In this document: piece after piece, positions 1 through 6,861 of the stretch
Position numbering within the stretch: position 1 is the first letter of the stretch
How the letters are laid out: every line of letters starts with the position of its first letter
Origin: Micrococcales bacterium UBA2037
Lineage (GTDB): Bacteria > Actinomycetota > Actinomycetes > Actinomycetales > Microbacteriaceae
Direction: 5' to 3'
DNA length: 17,047 nucleotides
NCBI GenBank assembly: GCA_002333405.1
Contig: DDBH01000003.1
Coordinates: 12,295 to 29,341, forward strand
Program-made: the position numbers and the translations under genes
Notes under the pieces: generated by a model
What the model was told of the DNA's origin: nothing
What the model saw: the letters and a program-made list of their open reading frames with translations, nothing else
The model's database searches: none

Positions 1-460
1 GCTTGAGCATGTTGGACGCATCCATAGAACCCTCGGCAGCTCCGGCACCAACCAGAGTGTGGAGTTCGTCCACAAAAGTTATGACCTGTCCGTCAGAATC
101 TTGAATCTCTTTTAGAACAGCCTTGAGACGTTCCTCAAATTCTCCGCGAAACTTGCTGCCGGCAACCATCGCTGAGAGGTCAAGGCTGATTAGCGTCTTA
201 CCCTTTAGGCTCTCAGGCACGTCTCCTGCAACAATTCTTTGGGCTAGGCCTTCAACCACCGCAGTCTTACCAACACCTGGTTCACCAATTAGCACCGGGT
301 TGTTCTTGGTTCTGCGTGACAGCACCTGGCTAACTCTGCGGATTTCAGCATCCCTGCCGATAACCGGGTCAAGTTTTCCTGACCTTGCAACAGCAGTTAG
401 GTCAATGCCGAACTGCTCGAGTGCACTTTTTTGCTCTTCTTGTTGTGGGTGTTGATTCAC
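1..460 (-). CDS. clpB: ClpB-type AAA+ disaggregase, N-domain-less, partial (3' end beyond window)
   Basis: Hexameric Hsp100 ATPase that works with DnaK/DnaJ/GrpE to pull apart protein aggregates in the cytoplasm. Only the first 153 residues are present. The start of the first AAA+ module is clear: the GKLDPVIGRD motif (residues 28-37), Walker A GEPGVGKT (59-66), the pore-loop region around 98-108, and Walker B ITFVDEL (127-133). I chose the GTG at 458-460 because the codon just upstream is TAA, the stop of hspR, so no longer N-terminus is possible. An SD-like GGAGG lies about 10 bases upstream. The protein therefore begins about 20 residues before the AAA+ module and lacks the roughly 150-residue Clp_N domain of standard ClpB. 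It is the last visible gene of the dnaK operon. A ClpC or other Clp ATPase is less likely given the operon context. Confidence 0.9.
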   Translation of the reverse strand, partial: MNQHPQQEEQKSALEQFGIDLTAVARSGKLDPVIGRDAEIRRVSQVLSRRTKNNPVLIGEPGVGKTAVVEGLAQRIVAGDVPESLKGKTLISLDLSAMVAGSKFRGEFEERLKAVLKEIQDSDGQVITFVDELHTLVGAGAAEGSMDASNMLK

Positions 461-871
461 TTATCTTTTCCTCCACAAGACCACTGACCCGGAGCGCTCT
501 GGGCGCTGACCGGGATTTAGTCTTATTACTCCTTGATCACCAGCGGCAAACACACGGTTTCCTGGCTGACTCATTACTTGGTTCGCGAGCTCTCGCTCCA
601 GATCTCGAACCCTTGCCTTCAAATCGGTATTTTCAGTCACAAGATCAAGCACCCGCTTGATCCCCTCGAGCGAAACGCCCTCGGCGCTCAGCTTTGCTAC
701 TTCTCGAAGTTTGACCACGTCCTGCATTGTGTAGCGGCGTGATTTGCCTGAGGTTCTAGTTGGTGAGACCAGCCCAAGCCGGTCATACTGACGCAGGGTT
801 TGTGGATGCATGCCAGCTAGTTCTGCGGCAACTGAAATCACAAATAATGGTGTGTCTTCACTTATTTCCAC
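461..871 (-). CDS. hspR: HspR, MerR-family heat-shock repressor
   Basis: Represses the dnaK operon by binding HAIR inverted repeats; in Streptomyces DnaK acts as its corepressor. This 136-residue protein has the MerR-type winged helix at its N-terminus (residues about 10-75: VISVAAELAGMHPQTLRQYDRLGLV, here split for reading, then RRYTMQDVVKLREV) followed by a short coiled coil (about 85-97) and a basic tail ending WRKR. The start is GTG at 869-871 with a strong SD (AAGGAGGGG) directly upstream, overlapping the dnaJ stop region. It lies 9 bases after dnaJ, and its stop codon TAA directly abuts the clpB GTG in the same reading frame. Two matching HAIR sites lie upstream of dnaK, supporting autoregulation. 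Family identity is certain from sequence and context; the DnaK corepressor role is taken from relatives. Confidence 0.95.
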   Translation of the reverse strand: MEISEDTPLFVISVAAELAGMHPQTLRQYDRLGLVSPTRTSGKSRRYTMQDVVKLREVAKLSAEGVSLEGIKRVLDLVTENTDLKARVRDLERELANQVMSQPGNRVFAAGDQGVIRLNPGQRPERSGSVVLWRKR

Positions 872-880
872 AACCCCTCC

Positions 881-1801
881 TTACAGAAGTCCTGCCTTGC
901 TGATGAGTTCTGCTCTTGGATCCTCTTCTGGGATCTCGGCGTCGAAAGCCTTTAGGGCTTCTTCGGCTTTCTTATTGATTCTGTTTGGAACCAGAATCTC
1001 GACGGTTGCCAGCAGGTCGCCCTGTCTGCCGTCGCCCTGAACACCCTTGCCCTTGACTCGAAGAGTTCGGCCGTTTGGTGTTCCTGGGGAAACCTTTAGC
1101 TTCACCGGCTCACCACCGAGTACTGGAACCTGGATTGTTGCTCCAAGCACCGCCTCAGTGAAGGTCACTGGAACCACAACCCGAACGTTGTCACCGTCTC
1201 TGGTGAAAACAGGGTGCGAGCGCACCTTGATGGTGACAACCAGATCTCCTGCCTGACCACCATTTGGAGAGGCTTGACCCTTGCCCTTCAGCTTGAGCTT
1301 CTGCCCATCCTGGATTCCTGCTGGAACCTTTAGGGTCACTGAATTGCCAGCGACGTTGAGCTTGATGTTGGTTCCGTGGATCGAATCAATGAAGTCAATG
1401 CTGGAGGTTGTGGTCAGGTCCGAACCGCGCTGCGGTCCAAAGCCACCAAATCCTCCACCACCGGGGAAACCGCCGCCTTGGAAGCCTCCGCCGCCGAACA
1501 GGTTCGAGAACACGTCTTCGAATCCGCCCTGGCCGCCGCGGCCGCCAGCTTGGAACCTTGCTCCACCTCCCATTGCCCGAACCGCATCATATTCTTGACG
1601 CTGCGCCGGGTCGGACAGAACATCGTAGGCCTCGGAAATATCCTTGAACCTGGACTCAGCCGCCTGGTCTCCTGGGTGAAGATCAGGGTGGTTGTCCTTG
1701 GCTAGCTTTCGGTATGCCTTCTTGAGGTCAGCGTCGGCGACGCCCTTTGTTACTCCAAGAATCTTGTAGAAATCCTTTTCTACCCAATCTTGTGACGCCA
1801 T
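881..1801 (-). CDS. dnaJ: DnaJ/CbpA-type J-domain co-chaperone without zinc finger
   Basis: Hsp40 co-chaperone that delivers substrates to DnaK and stimulates its ATPase. It has a J domain at residues 9-75 with the essential HPD at 38-40, a Gly/Phe-rich stretch (about 80-128, many GGGGF units), and two C-terminal beta-sandwich substrate-binding domains (about 130-300; SNGGQAGDLVV-like turn motif at about 178-187, RQGDLLATVEI near 258-268). There are no CxxCxGxG repeats, so this is a type II (CbpA-like) DnaJ, 306 residues versus about 380 for the zinc-finger type. ATG at 1799-1801 is preceded by GGAGGTGAG. It sits 13 bases after grpE and 9 before hspR in the chaperone operon. The Gly-rich linker is GC-rich and produces several antisense ORFs, which are not genes. 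Confidence 0.95.
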   Translation of the reverse strand: MASQDWVEKDFYKILGVTKGVADADLKKAYRKLAKDNHPDLHPGDQAAESRFKDISEAYDVLSDPAQRQEYDAVRAMGGGARFQAGGRGGQGGFEDVFSNLFGGGGFQGGGFPGGGGFGGFGPQRGSDLTTTSSIDFIDSIHGTNIKLNVAGNSVTLKVPAGIQDGQKLKLKGKGQASPNGGQAGDLVVTIKVRSHPVFTRDGDNVRVVVPVTFTEAVLGATIQVPVLGGEPVKLKVSPGTPNGRTLRVKGKGVQGDGRQGDLLATVEILVPNRINKKAEEALKAFDAEIPEEDPRAELISKAGLL

Positions 1802-1814
1802 CTTTGCTCACCTC

Positions 1815-2363
1815 CTATTCGGCTGGTAAAAACACTGCGACCTTTGCCGGTCTCAGCAGTCGATCTTGAATCTTGTAGCCGGGTTCGATCACGTCTGCGA
1901 CCTGTGGCTTAGTAACCTCTGGGTTCGGGTTCTGCACGAGTGCATCGTGGATTTCTGGATCGAAATCCTCACCCTTTTCGCCAAATGAAACTAGGCCAAA
2001 CTTTTCGCCGGCTGCCTTTAGCTTCTGAGCCACTGCGGCCATCGGAGTTCCCTCCTGCATGTCGCCATGAGCCTCGGCACGAGTTAGGTCATCGAGAGCT
2101 GGCAAGAATGCTCTGATCGCCTCTGCGATCGCTGCCTGGCGCTCCGCACCCCGATCTCGCTCAACGCGAGCTCGGTAGTTTACGAAGTCGGCCTGCAGTC
2201 GCTGTAGGTCTTGGAAAATCTCCAGTTCGCGATCGACTGCATCCTTTTCGTCCTCGGAGATTTCCGGAGAAAGCTCAACCGGTGAGCCCTCCTCCTTCAT
2301 CTCTTCAGTCTGATTGCCCTCGTGATGCTGAGGGTCATCGTGGTGGATGTTGTCCTCAGGCAT
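1815..2363 (-). CDS. grpE: GrpE nucleotide exchange factor
   Basis: Homodimeric exchange factor that releases ADP from DnaK. It has 182 residues with an acidic, His-rich, probably disordered N-terminus (about 1-40), then a long helical region (about 45-110, including DLQRLQADFVNYRARVERDR, the family signature of the coiled coil), and a C-terminal beta domain with HDALVQ and VIEPGYKIQDRLLRPAKVAV (about 138-178), which is typical of GrpE. The ATG shares one base with the dnaK stop (TAATG), so translation is probably coupled to dnaK. Identity is certain. Confidence 0.96.
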   Translation of the reverse strand: MPEDNIHHDDPQHHEGNQTEEMKEEGSPVELSPEISEDEKDAVDRELEIFQDLQRLQADFVNYRARVERDRGAERQAAIAEAIRAFLPALDDLTRAEAHGDMQEGTPMAAVAQKLKAAGEKFGLVSFGEKGEDFDPEIHDALVQNPNPEVTKPQVADVIEPGYKIQDRLLRPAKVAVFLPAE

Positions 2364-4216
2364 TACTTCTCGTCCTTGGTGTCGTCTGCCTCGTCGTCTT
2401 CAACAACTTCAGCGTCAACTACATCCTCTTCAGGAGCTTGCTCGGCAGCTTCTTCACCCTCCGCGCTCTGGTTGGCGTAAATTGCCTCGCCTAGCTTCTG
2501 GCTGGAAGTTGAAAGCTTCTCCTGAGCAGCCTTGACTGCTTCAGCGTCTTCACCTGCGAGCGCCGCCTTTAGTTCGTCGACATCGGCCTGAACCTCAGTC
2601 TTTACGTCCTCAGGAAGCTTGTCTTGGTTGTCCTTGATCAACTTCTCAGTTGAGTAGGCAAGTTGCTCTGCCTGGTTGCGGGTTTCAGCCTCTTCACGAC
2701 GCAGCTTGTCTTCTGCTGCGTGCTCTTCGGCATCCTTAACCATGCGCTCGATGTCCTCTTCAGACAGTGAGGATCCGCCGGTGATAGTCATCGACTGTTC
2801 CTTACCGGTTCCCTTGTCCTTAGCTGACACGTGAACGATTCCGTTGGCATCAATGTCGAAGGTAACCTCAACCTGTGGGATACCTCGTGGAGCTGGAGCA
2901 ATTCCGGTCAGCTCGAAGTTTCCAAGTGACTTGTTGTCACGAGTGAACTCGCGCTCACCCTGGAAGACCTGAATTGAAACACTTGGCTGATTGTCGTCAG
3001 CTGTGGTGAAGGTCTCGCTGCGCTTGGTTGGAATCGCAGTGTTGCGATCAATCAGCTTGGTCATGATTCCACCCTTGGTTTCGATACCTAGAGCAAGCGG
3101 GGTCACGTCAATAAGCAGCACGTCCTTACGCTCGCCCCTGATGACACCTGCCTGCAGAGCAGCACCAACAGAAACAACCTCATCCGGGTTTACGCCCTTG
3201 TTTGGCTCTTTTCCGCCCAGCAACTTGGTTACCAATTCGGTTACCGCTGGCATACGAGTTGATCCACCAACCATTACGACGTGTGCGATGTCGCCCACCT
3301 TCACTCCGGCTTCCTTGATGACATCTTCGAATGGCTTGCGAGTGCGCTCTAGTAGGTCTGAAGTCAGTGACTCGAACTGAGCCCTGGTTAGGGTCTCGTC
3401 TAGGTTTGCAGGACCCGCGTCAGTTAGCGACAGGTATGGAAGCTGAATCGAAGTCGAGGTCGACTGGCTCAGTTCCTTCTTTGCCTGCTCAGCAGCTTCC
3501 TTTAGTCGCTGCAGTGCAATCTTGTCCTTTGAGACGTCAACACCGGTGGTTTCCTTGAACTTGGTAACCAGATGGTCGACTACTCGCTGGTCCCAGTCGT
3601 CTCCACCCAGGCGGTTATCACCGGAGGTTGAACGAACCTGAATTGTTGAGAACTCATCGTCTTTTCCAACCTCAAGCAATGAAACATCGAATGTTCCACC
3701 ACCTAGGTCAAACACCAAGATAAGTTCGTCCTCTTTACCCTTGTCGAGGCCGTAGGCAAGTGCTGCCGCGGTCGGTTCGTTGATAATACGAAGTACGTTT
3801 AGGCCGGCGATCTCGCCGGCTTCCTTGGTTGCTTGACGCTCAGCGTCGTTGAAGTAAGCGGGAACTGTGATTACCGCGTCGCTGACGCTTTCACCCAAGT
3901 AGGTTTCTGCATCGCGCTTTAGCTTCATCAAAATACGCGCTGAAATTTCCTGAGGGGTGTATTGCTTGTCCTCAACCTTGAACTTCCAGTCGGTTCCCAT
4001 GTGGCGCTTGACCGATGAAACGGTGCGGTCCACGTTGGTAACTGCCTGGCGCTTCGCGGTTTCACCAACTAGAACGTTGTCGTCCTTGGTGAAGGCAACA
4101 ACCGATGGGGTTGTCCTGAATCCTTCTGCGTTTGAAATAACCTTTGGCTCTCCGGCCTCCAGCACTGTTACAGCGCTGTTGGTGGTTCCAAGGTCAATAC
4201 CTACTGCTCTACCCAT
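2363..4216 (-). CDS. dnaK: DnaK (Hsp70) chaperone
   Basis: ATP-dependent Hsp70 that folds and protects proteins and, with ClpB, dissolves aggregates. It has 617 residues, normal for actinobacteria. The nucleotide-binding domain (about 1-360) shows the phosphate loop GIDLGTTNS (6-14) and the second phosphate motif VFDLGGGTFDVSLLEV (about 168-183). The interdomain linker VLLIDVTPLALGIET is present, followed by the beta substrate-binding domain, the helical lid, and an acidic tail ending DDTKDEK. ATG at 4214-4216 has the SD AGGAGA 6-7 bases upstream. It is the first gene of the operon dnaK-grpE-dnaJ-hspR-clpB; the upstream spacer holds two HAIR operators and a sigma70-like promoter, so it is probably released from HspR repression on heat shock. 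Confidence 0.98.
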   Translation of the reverse strand: MGRAVGIDLGTTNSAVTVLEAGEPKVISNAEGFRTTPSVVAFTKDDNVLVGETAKRQAVTNVDRTVSSVKRHMGTDWKFKVEDKQYTPQEISARILMKLKRDAETYLGESVSDAVITVPAYFNDAERQATKEAGEIAGLNVLRIINEPTAAALAYGLDKGKEDELILVFDLGGGTFDVSLLEVGKDDEFSTIQVRSTSGDNRLGGDDWDQRVVDHLVTKFKETTGVDVSKDKIALQRLKEAAEQAKKELSQSTSTSIQLPYLSLTDAGPANLDETLTRAQFESLTSDLLERTRKPFEDVIKEAGVKVGDIAHVVMVGGSTRMPAVTELVTKLLGGKEPNKGVNPDEVVSVGAALQAGVIRGERKDVLLIDVTPLALGIETKGGIMTKLIDRNTAIPTKRSETFTTADDNQPSVSIQVFQGEREFTRDNKSLGNFELTGIAPAPRGIPQVEVTFDIDANGIVHVSAKDKGTGKEQSMTITGGSSLSEEDIERMVKDAEEHAAEDKLRREEAETRNQAEQLAYSTEKLIKDNQDKLPEDVKTEVQADVDELKAALAGEDAEAVKAAQEKLSTSSQKLGEAIYANQSAEGEEAAEQAPEEDVVDAEVVEDDEADDTKDEK

Positions 4217-4273
4217 TTGTTTCTCCTTCTTCTATTGAAATCTTTAGGCCTTGCGGCGCTTCTTGTGACTTAA

Positions 4274-4294
4274 GTTGAGTCACATGCACTCAAG
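4274..4294. promoter_or_regulatory. HAIR operator 1 (HspR site)
   Basis: GTTGAGT-N7-ACTCAAG, 13 of 14 positions of the known consensus CTTGAGT-N7-ACTCAAG with the right 7-base spacer. It overlaps the proposed -10 and start region of the dnaK promoter (minus strand), where bound HspR would block RNA polymerase. The hspR gene is in the same operon. Confidence 0.9.
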
Positions 4295-4321
4295 TCTTGT
4301 TAGGTGAAACCGAGTTGTCAA
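4293..4321 (-). promoter_or_regulatory. Probable dnaK operon promoter
   Basis: On the minus strand a perfect -35 TTGACA (4316-4321) is followed after 17 bases by AAGACT (4293-4298), a weak -10. It sits between the two HAIR sites, with HAIR 1 covering the end of the -10. The -35 is convincing; the -10 is a guess. Confidence 0.5.
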
Positions 4322-4337
4322 GAATCTGTTCCTGAAA

Positions 4338-4358
4338 GTTGAGTGAGAGTGACTCAAG
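4338..4358. promoter_or_regulatory. HAIR operator 2 (HspR site)
   Basis: A second GTTGAGT-N7-ACTCAAG, with the same one-base deviation from consensus as the first site, centred 64 bases from it. It lies upstream of the proposed dnaK -35 box and about 80 bases upstream of the divergent MFS gene, so an effect on that gene is conceivable but not shown. Confidence 0.88.
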
Positions 4359-4428
4359 TTTGGCTAGTGACTGTTTTGAAGCCACGTTTTGTTTACTTGC
4401 AGTTATTCACCGATTCCCATTTAGTCGC

Positions 4429-4440
4429 TAACCTGTTGAC
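4429..4440 (+). promoter_or_regulatory. Probable leaderless promoter (-10) of the MFS gene
   Basis: TAACCT (4429-4434) ends 6 bases before the ATG at 4441, and no Shine-Dalgarno sequence is present. A -10 box this close implies transcription starting at or near the A of ATG, i.e. a leaderless mRNA, which is common in actinobacteria. The -35 is poor (TTCACC, 4406-4411). Confidence 0.5.
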
Positions 4441-5760
4441 ATGACCAACAACGACGTTGCAGCAGCTAAGCCGAAAGGCACATTCTCTTGGGCACTCTGG
4501 GACTGGGCATCACAAGCCTTCCCGACAGTTGTCACCTCATTCATCTTCGGAAGATACATAACCAGTGAGTTCTTTGCTCCCGCTGGTTACTCCATCGAAG
4601 AAGCCGGCCAATACACGGCCTTCTGGCTTGGTATCTCCGGCGTCATCGCCGGAGTGCTGATCGCTCTGATTGCCCCGATTGTTGGGCGACGGGCCGACAG
4701 CTCAGGCCGCAAGAAGTTCTGGCTGATGGTCAACACCTACTTGTTTGCGGCAACCATCGGTTTGATGTTCTTTGTTGCGCCTTCAAGTGACTTCTTTGTG
4801 TTTGGCCTGGTGCTGCTTGCAGCCGGAGGCATTTTCTTTGAGTTCGCAACCGTGAACTACAACTCAATGCTGAATGAGGTGGCTAGGCCACACGAGCGCG
4901 GCAAGATTAGCCAGTTCGGCTGGGGTCTTGGTTACATCGGCGGCATCATCCTGTTGGTGATGGCGCTTTGGATCATTCAGTTCGGTGGCGCTGAGCTATT
5001 GGGCATTCCAGATACTGATGCGCTCTCTGTTCGCGCTGTAATGGTGATCAGCATGTTCTGGGTCATTATCTTCTCGATCCCGTTGATGCTGAAGGTGCCA
5101 GAAGCGAAGCCGATTCCGGGAACCGAGAATGAGGGAGTGCTGCTGGCTTATAAAAAGCTGGTCAGGTCCCTGGTCACCATGCGGAAAGAAAACCCGAACC
5201 TGCTGAAGTTCCTAATTGCCTCGGCCGTCTACCGCGACGGCCTAAACGGAGTCTTTGCCTATGGCGCGGTGCTCGGTGGAATTGCCTTCGGCCTAGACCT
5301 TACAGAGATCATCCTGTTTGGTATTGCGGCGAACGTGGTGGCGGGAATTGGAGCCTTTGTTGGTTCAGCGTTTGAGGACCGGGTTGGTTCCAGGAAGATC
5401 ATTTTCATCTCGCTGGTTGGCGTGATTCTGGGTGGCGCTGGGGTGTTTGCTTTTGAGAGCGCTGGAACCATTGCCTTCTTTGGCTTCGGATTGTTCCTCT
5501 GCACCTTTGTCGGCCCTGCTCAGGCAGCCTCTAGAACCATGATGTCCAGGCTTTCAGCCGATGATAAGCAGGGTGAGGCCTTTGGGCTTTATGCGACAAC
5601 CGGAAGGGCCGTGAGCTTCTTGGCTCCAGCTGCCTGGGCGATCTTTGTTGGTTTGTTCTCTCCCATCTACGGCATCCTTGGTTTGATGTTGATTTTGGTG
5701 GTTGGACTGCTGCTTTTGATTTCGGTTCAGGCTTCCGCCGCACCAAAGGCGGCTATGTAG
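4441..5760 (+). CDS. MFS transporter, UMF1/Atg22-like family
   Basis: Polytopic inner-membrane protein of 439 residues with about 12 hydrophobic segments. The N-terminal WALWDWASQAF...TVVTSFIFGRYI (residues 17-40) is the hallmark of the UMF1 (DUF/Atg22-like) branch of the major facilitator superfamily, and the loop GRRADSSGRKKFW (about 82-94) is the MFS motif between TM2 and TM3. Eukaryotic Atg22 exports amino acids from the vacuole; the bacterial substrate is unknown. The gene stands alone, divergent from dnaK, ending 30 bases before the BlaI-type gene. ATG at 4441 is supported by a -10 box that would give a leaderless transcript. The family is clear, the substrate is not. Confidence 0.85.
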   Translation: MTNNDVAAAKPKGTFSWALWDWASQAFPTVVTSFIFGRYITSEFFAPAGYSIEEAGQYTAFWLGISGVIAGVLIALIAPIVGRRADSSGRKKFWLMVNTYLFAATIGLMFFVAPSSDFFVFGLVLLAAGGIFFEFATVNYNSMLNEVARPHERGKISQFGWGLGYIGGIILLVMALWIIQFGGAELLGIPDTDALSVRAVMVISMFWVIIFSIPLMLKVPEAKPIPGTENEGVLLAYKKLVRSLVTMRKENPNLLKFLIASAVYRDGLNGVFAYGAVLGGIAFGLDLTEIILFGIAANVVAGIGAFVGSAFEDRVGSRKIIFISLVGVILGGAGVFAFESAGTIAFFGFGLFLCTFVGPAQAASRTMMSRLSADDKQGEAFGLYATTGRAVSFLAPAAWAIFVGLFSPIYGILGLMLILVVGLLLLISVQASAAPKAAM

Positions 5761-5766
5761 TTCTGC

Positions 5767-5781
5767 TCTACAGCTTGTAGA
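5767..5781. promoter_or_regulatory. Probable BlaI-type operator
   Basis: Perfect inverted repeat TCTACA-GCT-TGTAGA containing the TACA/TGTA half-sites that BlaI/MecI/CopY repressors recognise. It covers the start of the proposed -10 (TAGAAT, 5778-5783) of the downstream BlaI-type gene, which points to autorepression. The spacer here is 3 bases, where the classic MecI and CopY core has 2. Confidence 0.7.
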
Positions 5782-5790
5782 ATAGGGTTC
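5778..5790 (+). promoter_or_regulatory. Probable leaderless promoter (-10) of the blaI-type gene
   Basis: TAGAAT (5778-5783) lies 7 bases before the ATG at 5791; no SD is visible. It overlaps the operator palindrome. No good -35 is seen (the expected position falls on the end of the MFS gene). Confidence 0.55.
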
Positions 5791-6144
5791 ATGTCAAAAC
5801 GCAAGCAGGGAGAGCTCGAGTCAGCAATCATGGGCTGTCTCTGGGATCGACCAGCAGGTCTTAGCTCGCAGCAGATTTTGGCGCTTCTGGGTGATGACGA
5901 GCTAGCGATTACAACCGTATTGACTGTTCTTTCCAGGCTGAGCGACAAGGGACTGGTTACAAAGGAACAAGACAGCGGCAGGAAGCTGTTGTTTGTTGCC
6001 ACCAAAACCAGAGAGGCCCACACTGCCTCGCTGCTACTGGATGCAGTTCAGCAATCGAATAACCCGGCTCTTGTTTTCTCGCACTTTGCCAGCTCACTTT
6101 CAGCTGACCAACTTCAAAAACTAAAAGCCTCGCTAGACCAGTAG
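5791..6144 (+). CDS. BlaI/MecI-family transcriptional repressor
   Basis: A 117-residue winged-helix repressor. The start GELESAIMGCLWDRPAGLSS and the recognition-helix region LAITTVLTVLSRLSDKGLVTKEQDSGRKLLFVA (about 37-70) match the Penicillinase_R family (TTVxTxLxRLxxKGxv pattern), and a C-terminal helical dimerisation part follows. It precedes an M56 peptidase gene by 9 bases, the usual BlaI-BlaR1 partnership; in Mycobacterium tuberculosis the equivalent pair is Rv1846c/Rv1845c. A probable operator sits on its own -10 box. There is no beta-lactamase gene nearby, so the regulon is unknown and need not involve antibiotics. Confidence 0.9.
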   Translation: MSKRKQGELESAIMGCLWDRPAGLSSQQILALLGDDELAITTVLTVLSRLSDKGLVTKEQDSGRKLLFVATKTREAHTASLLLDAVQQSNNPALVFSHFASSLSADQLQKLKASLDQ

Positions 6145-6153
6145 TCTTCGAAG

Positions 6154-6861
6154 ATGGAGAGATTTCTCTACCTGCTGATTGTCCTGATCGAGTGGGTGAT
6201 GCTGGTGACGGTCGCGGCACCGATGTTTTTTGCTGGCCGCTTCAATAAACACCCAGGCCTTGGAATCTGGCTTTGGTTCATTAGCTTGCTCTCGGCAATC
6301 TTGGCAACGGCTGTCGCCGTTGCGATTGCCACCATTTCAATTTTTATAACCTGGCAAAACCTCTCCAGCGATCAAAACCTGTTGTTCACGGTTGCCTTCA
6401 GTGTTGCGCCCTGGGTATTACTAGGGGTTGCCGGCATTTTGTTGGCGCTTGCCAATCAGCGACTAGCTCCGCTGTTCGCGCTTGGTCAGAGGGTGGATCC
6501 CATTGCAAACCTCTTGGCCCGGGAAATCATGGAATACCGAAGGGCAAAAATAGTTGAGCTGGAAATTCCGGGTTATTTCGCGCTGACTAGGGATAGAACC
6601 ATCTACCTGTCAAAGAGCGTCTTTGAGTTGCCAGCCAAGCAGCTTGAGGCGATCTTGAGGCATGAATATGGCCACATCAAACTCGGGCACCAGAACCTAA
6701 AGAAGTTTGCCTACTTGATTTATCAGCTGCTGCCTTGGGTGGCGGCATCTAGGGCATTGGTTTATGAAATTGACCGGCTCTGTGAACTAAGCGCTGACAA
6801 CTATGCGCTGAAACGCGTCTATTCAAAAGACCTGAATGAGGCCAGAAGGCTATTTGGCTAG
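6154..6861 (+). CDS. M56-family membrane metalloprotease (BlaR1-like, no sensor domain)
   Basis: 235-residue integral membrane protein with hydrophobic segments at about 6-27, 37-67 and 76-100, then a cytoplasmic peptidase region with the zinc motif HEYGH (170-174) and downstream EIDRLCELSAD (205-215) that probably supplies the third zinc ligand. In BlaR1 the same domain triggers cleavage of the repressor. Here the C-terminal penicillin-binding sensor of BlaR1 is absent, as in the shorter mycobacterial Rv1845c type. It presumably inactivates the adjacent BlaI-type repressor in response to an unknown signal. The SD is weak, so translation may depend on blaI. Its last 12 bases overlap the end of the convergent dcd. 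Confidence 0.88.
   Translation: MERFLYLLIVLIEWVMLVTVAAPMFFAGRFNKHPGLGIWLWFISLLSAILATAVAVAIATISIFITWQNLSSDQNLLFTVAFSVAPWVLLGVAGILLALANQRLAPLFALGQRVDPIANLLAREIMEYRRAKIVELEIPGYFALTRDRTIYLSKSVFELPAKQLEAILRHEYGHIKLGHQNLKKFAYLIYQLLPWVAASRALVYEIDRLCELSADNYALKRVYSKDLNEARRLFG

Noticed and set aside
123..455. 110-residue plus-strand ORF opposite clpB
   Set aside because: Antisense of the conserved AAA+ module; low-complexity and no start signals.
1281..1705. Several plus-strand ORFs opposite dnaJ, rich in Pro or Ala/Arg
   Set aside because: They are antisense shadows of the GC-rich Gly/Phe linker of DnaJ.
5791..6861. A complete beta-lactam resistance locus
   Set aside because: BlaI and M56 are present but no beta-lactamase or penicillin-sensor domain is found in the window.
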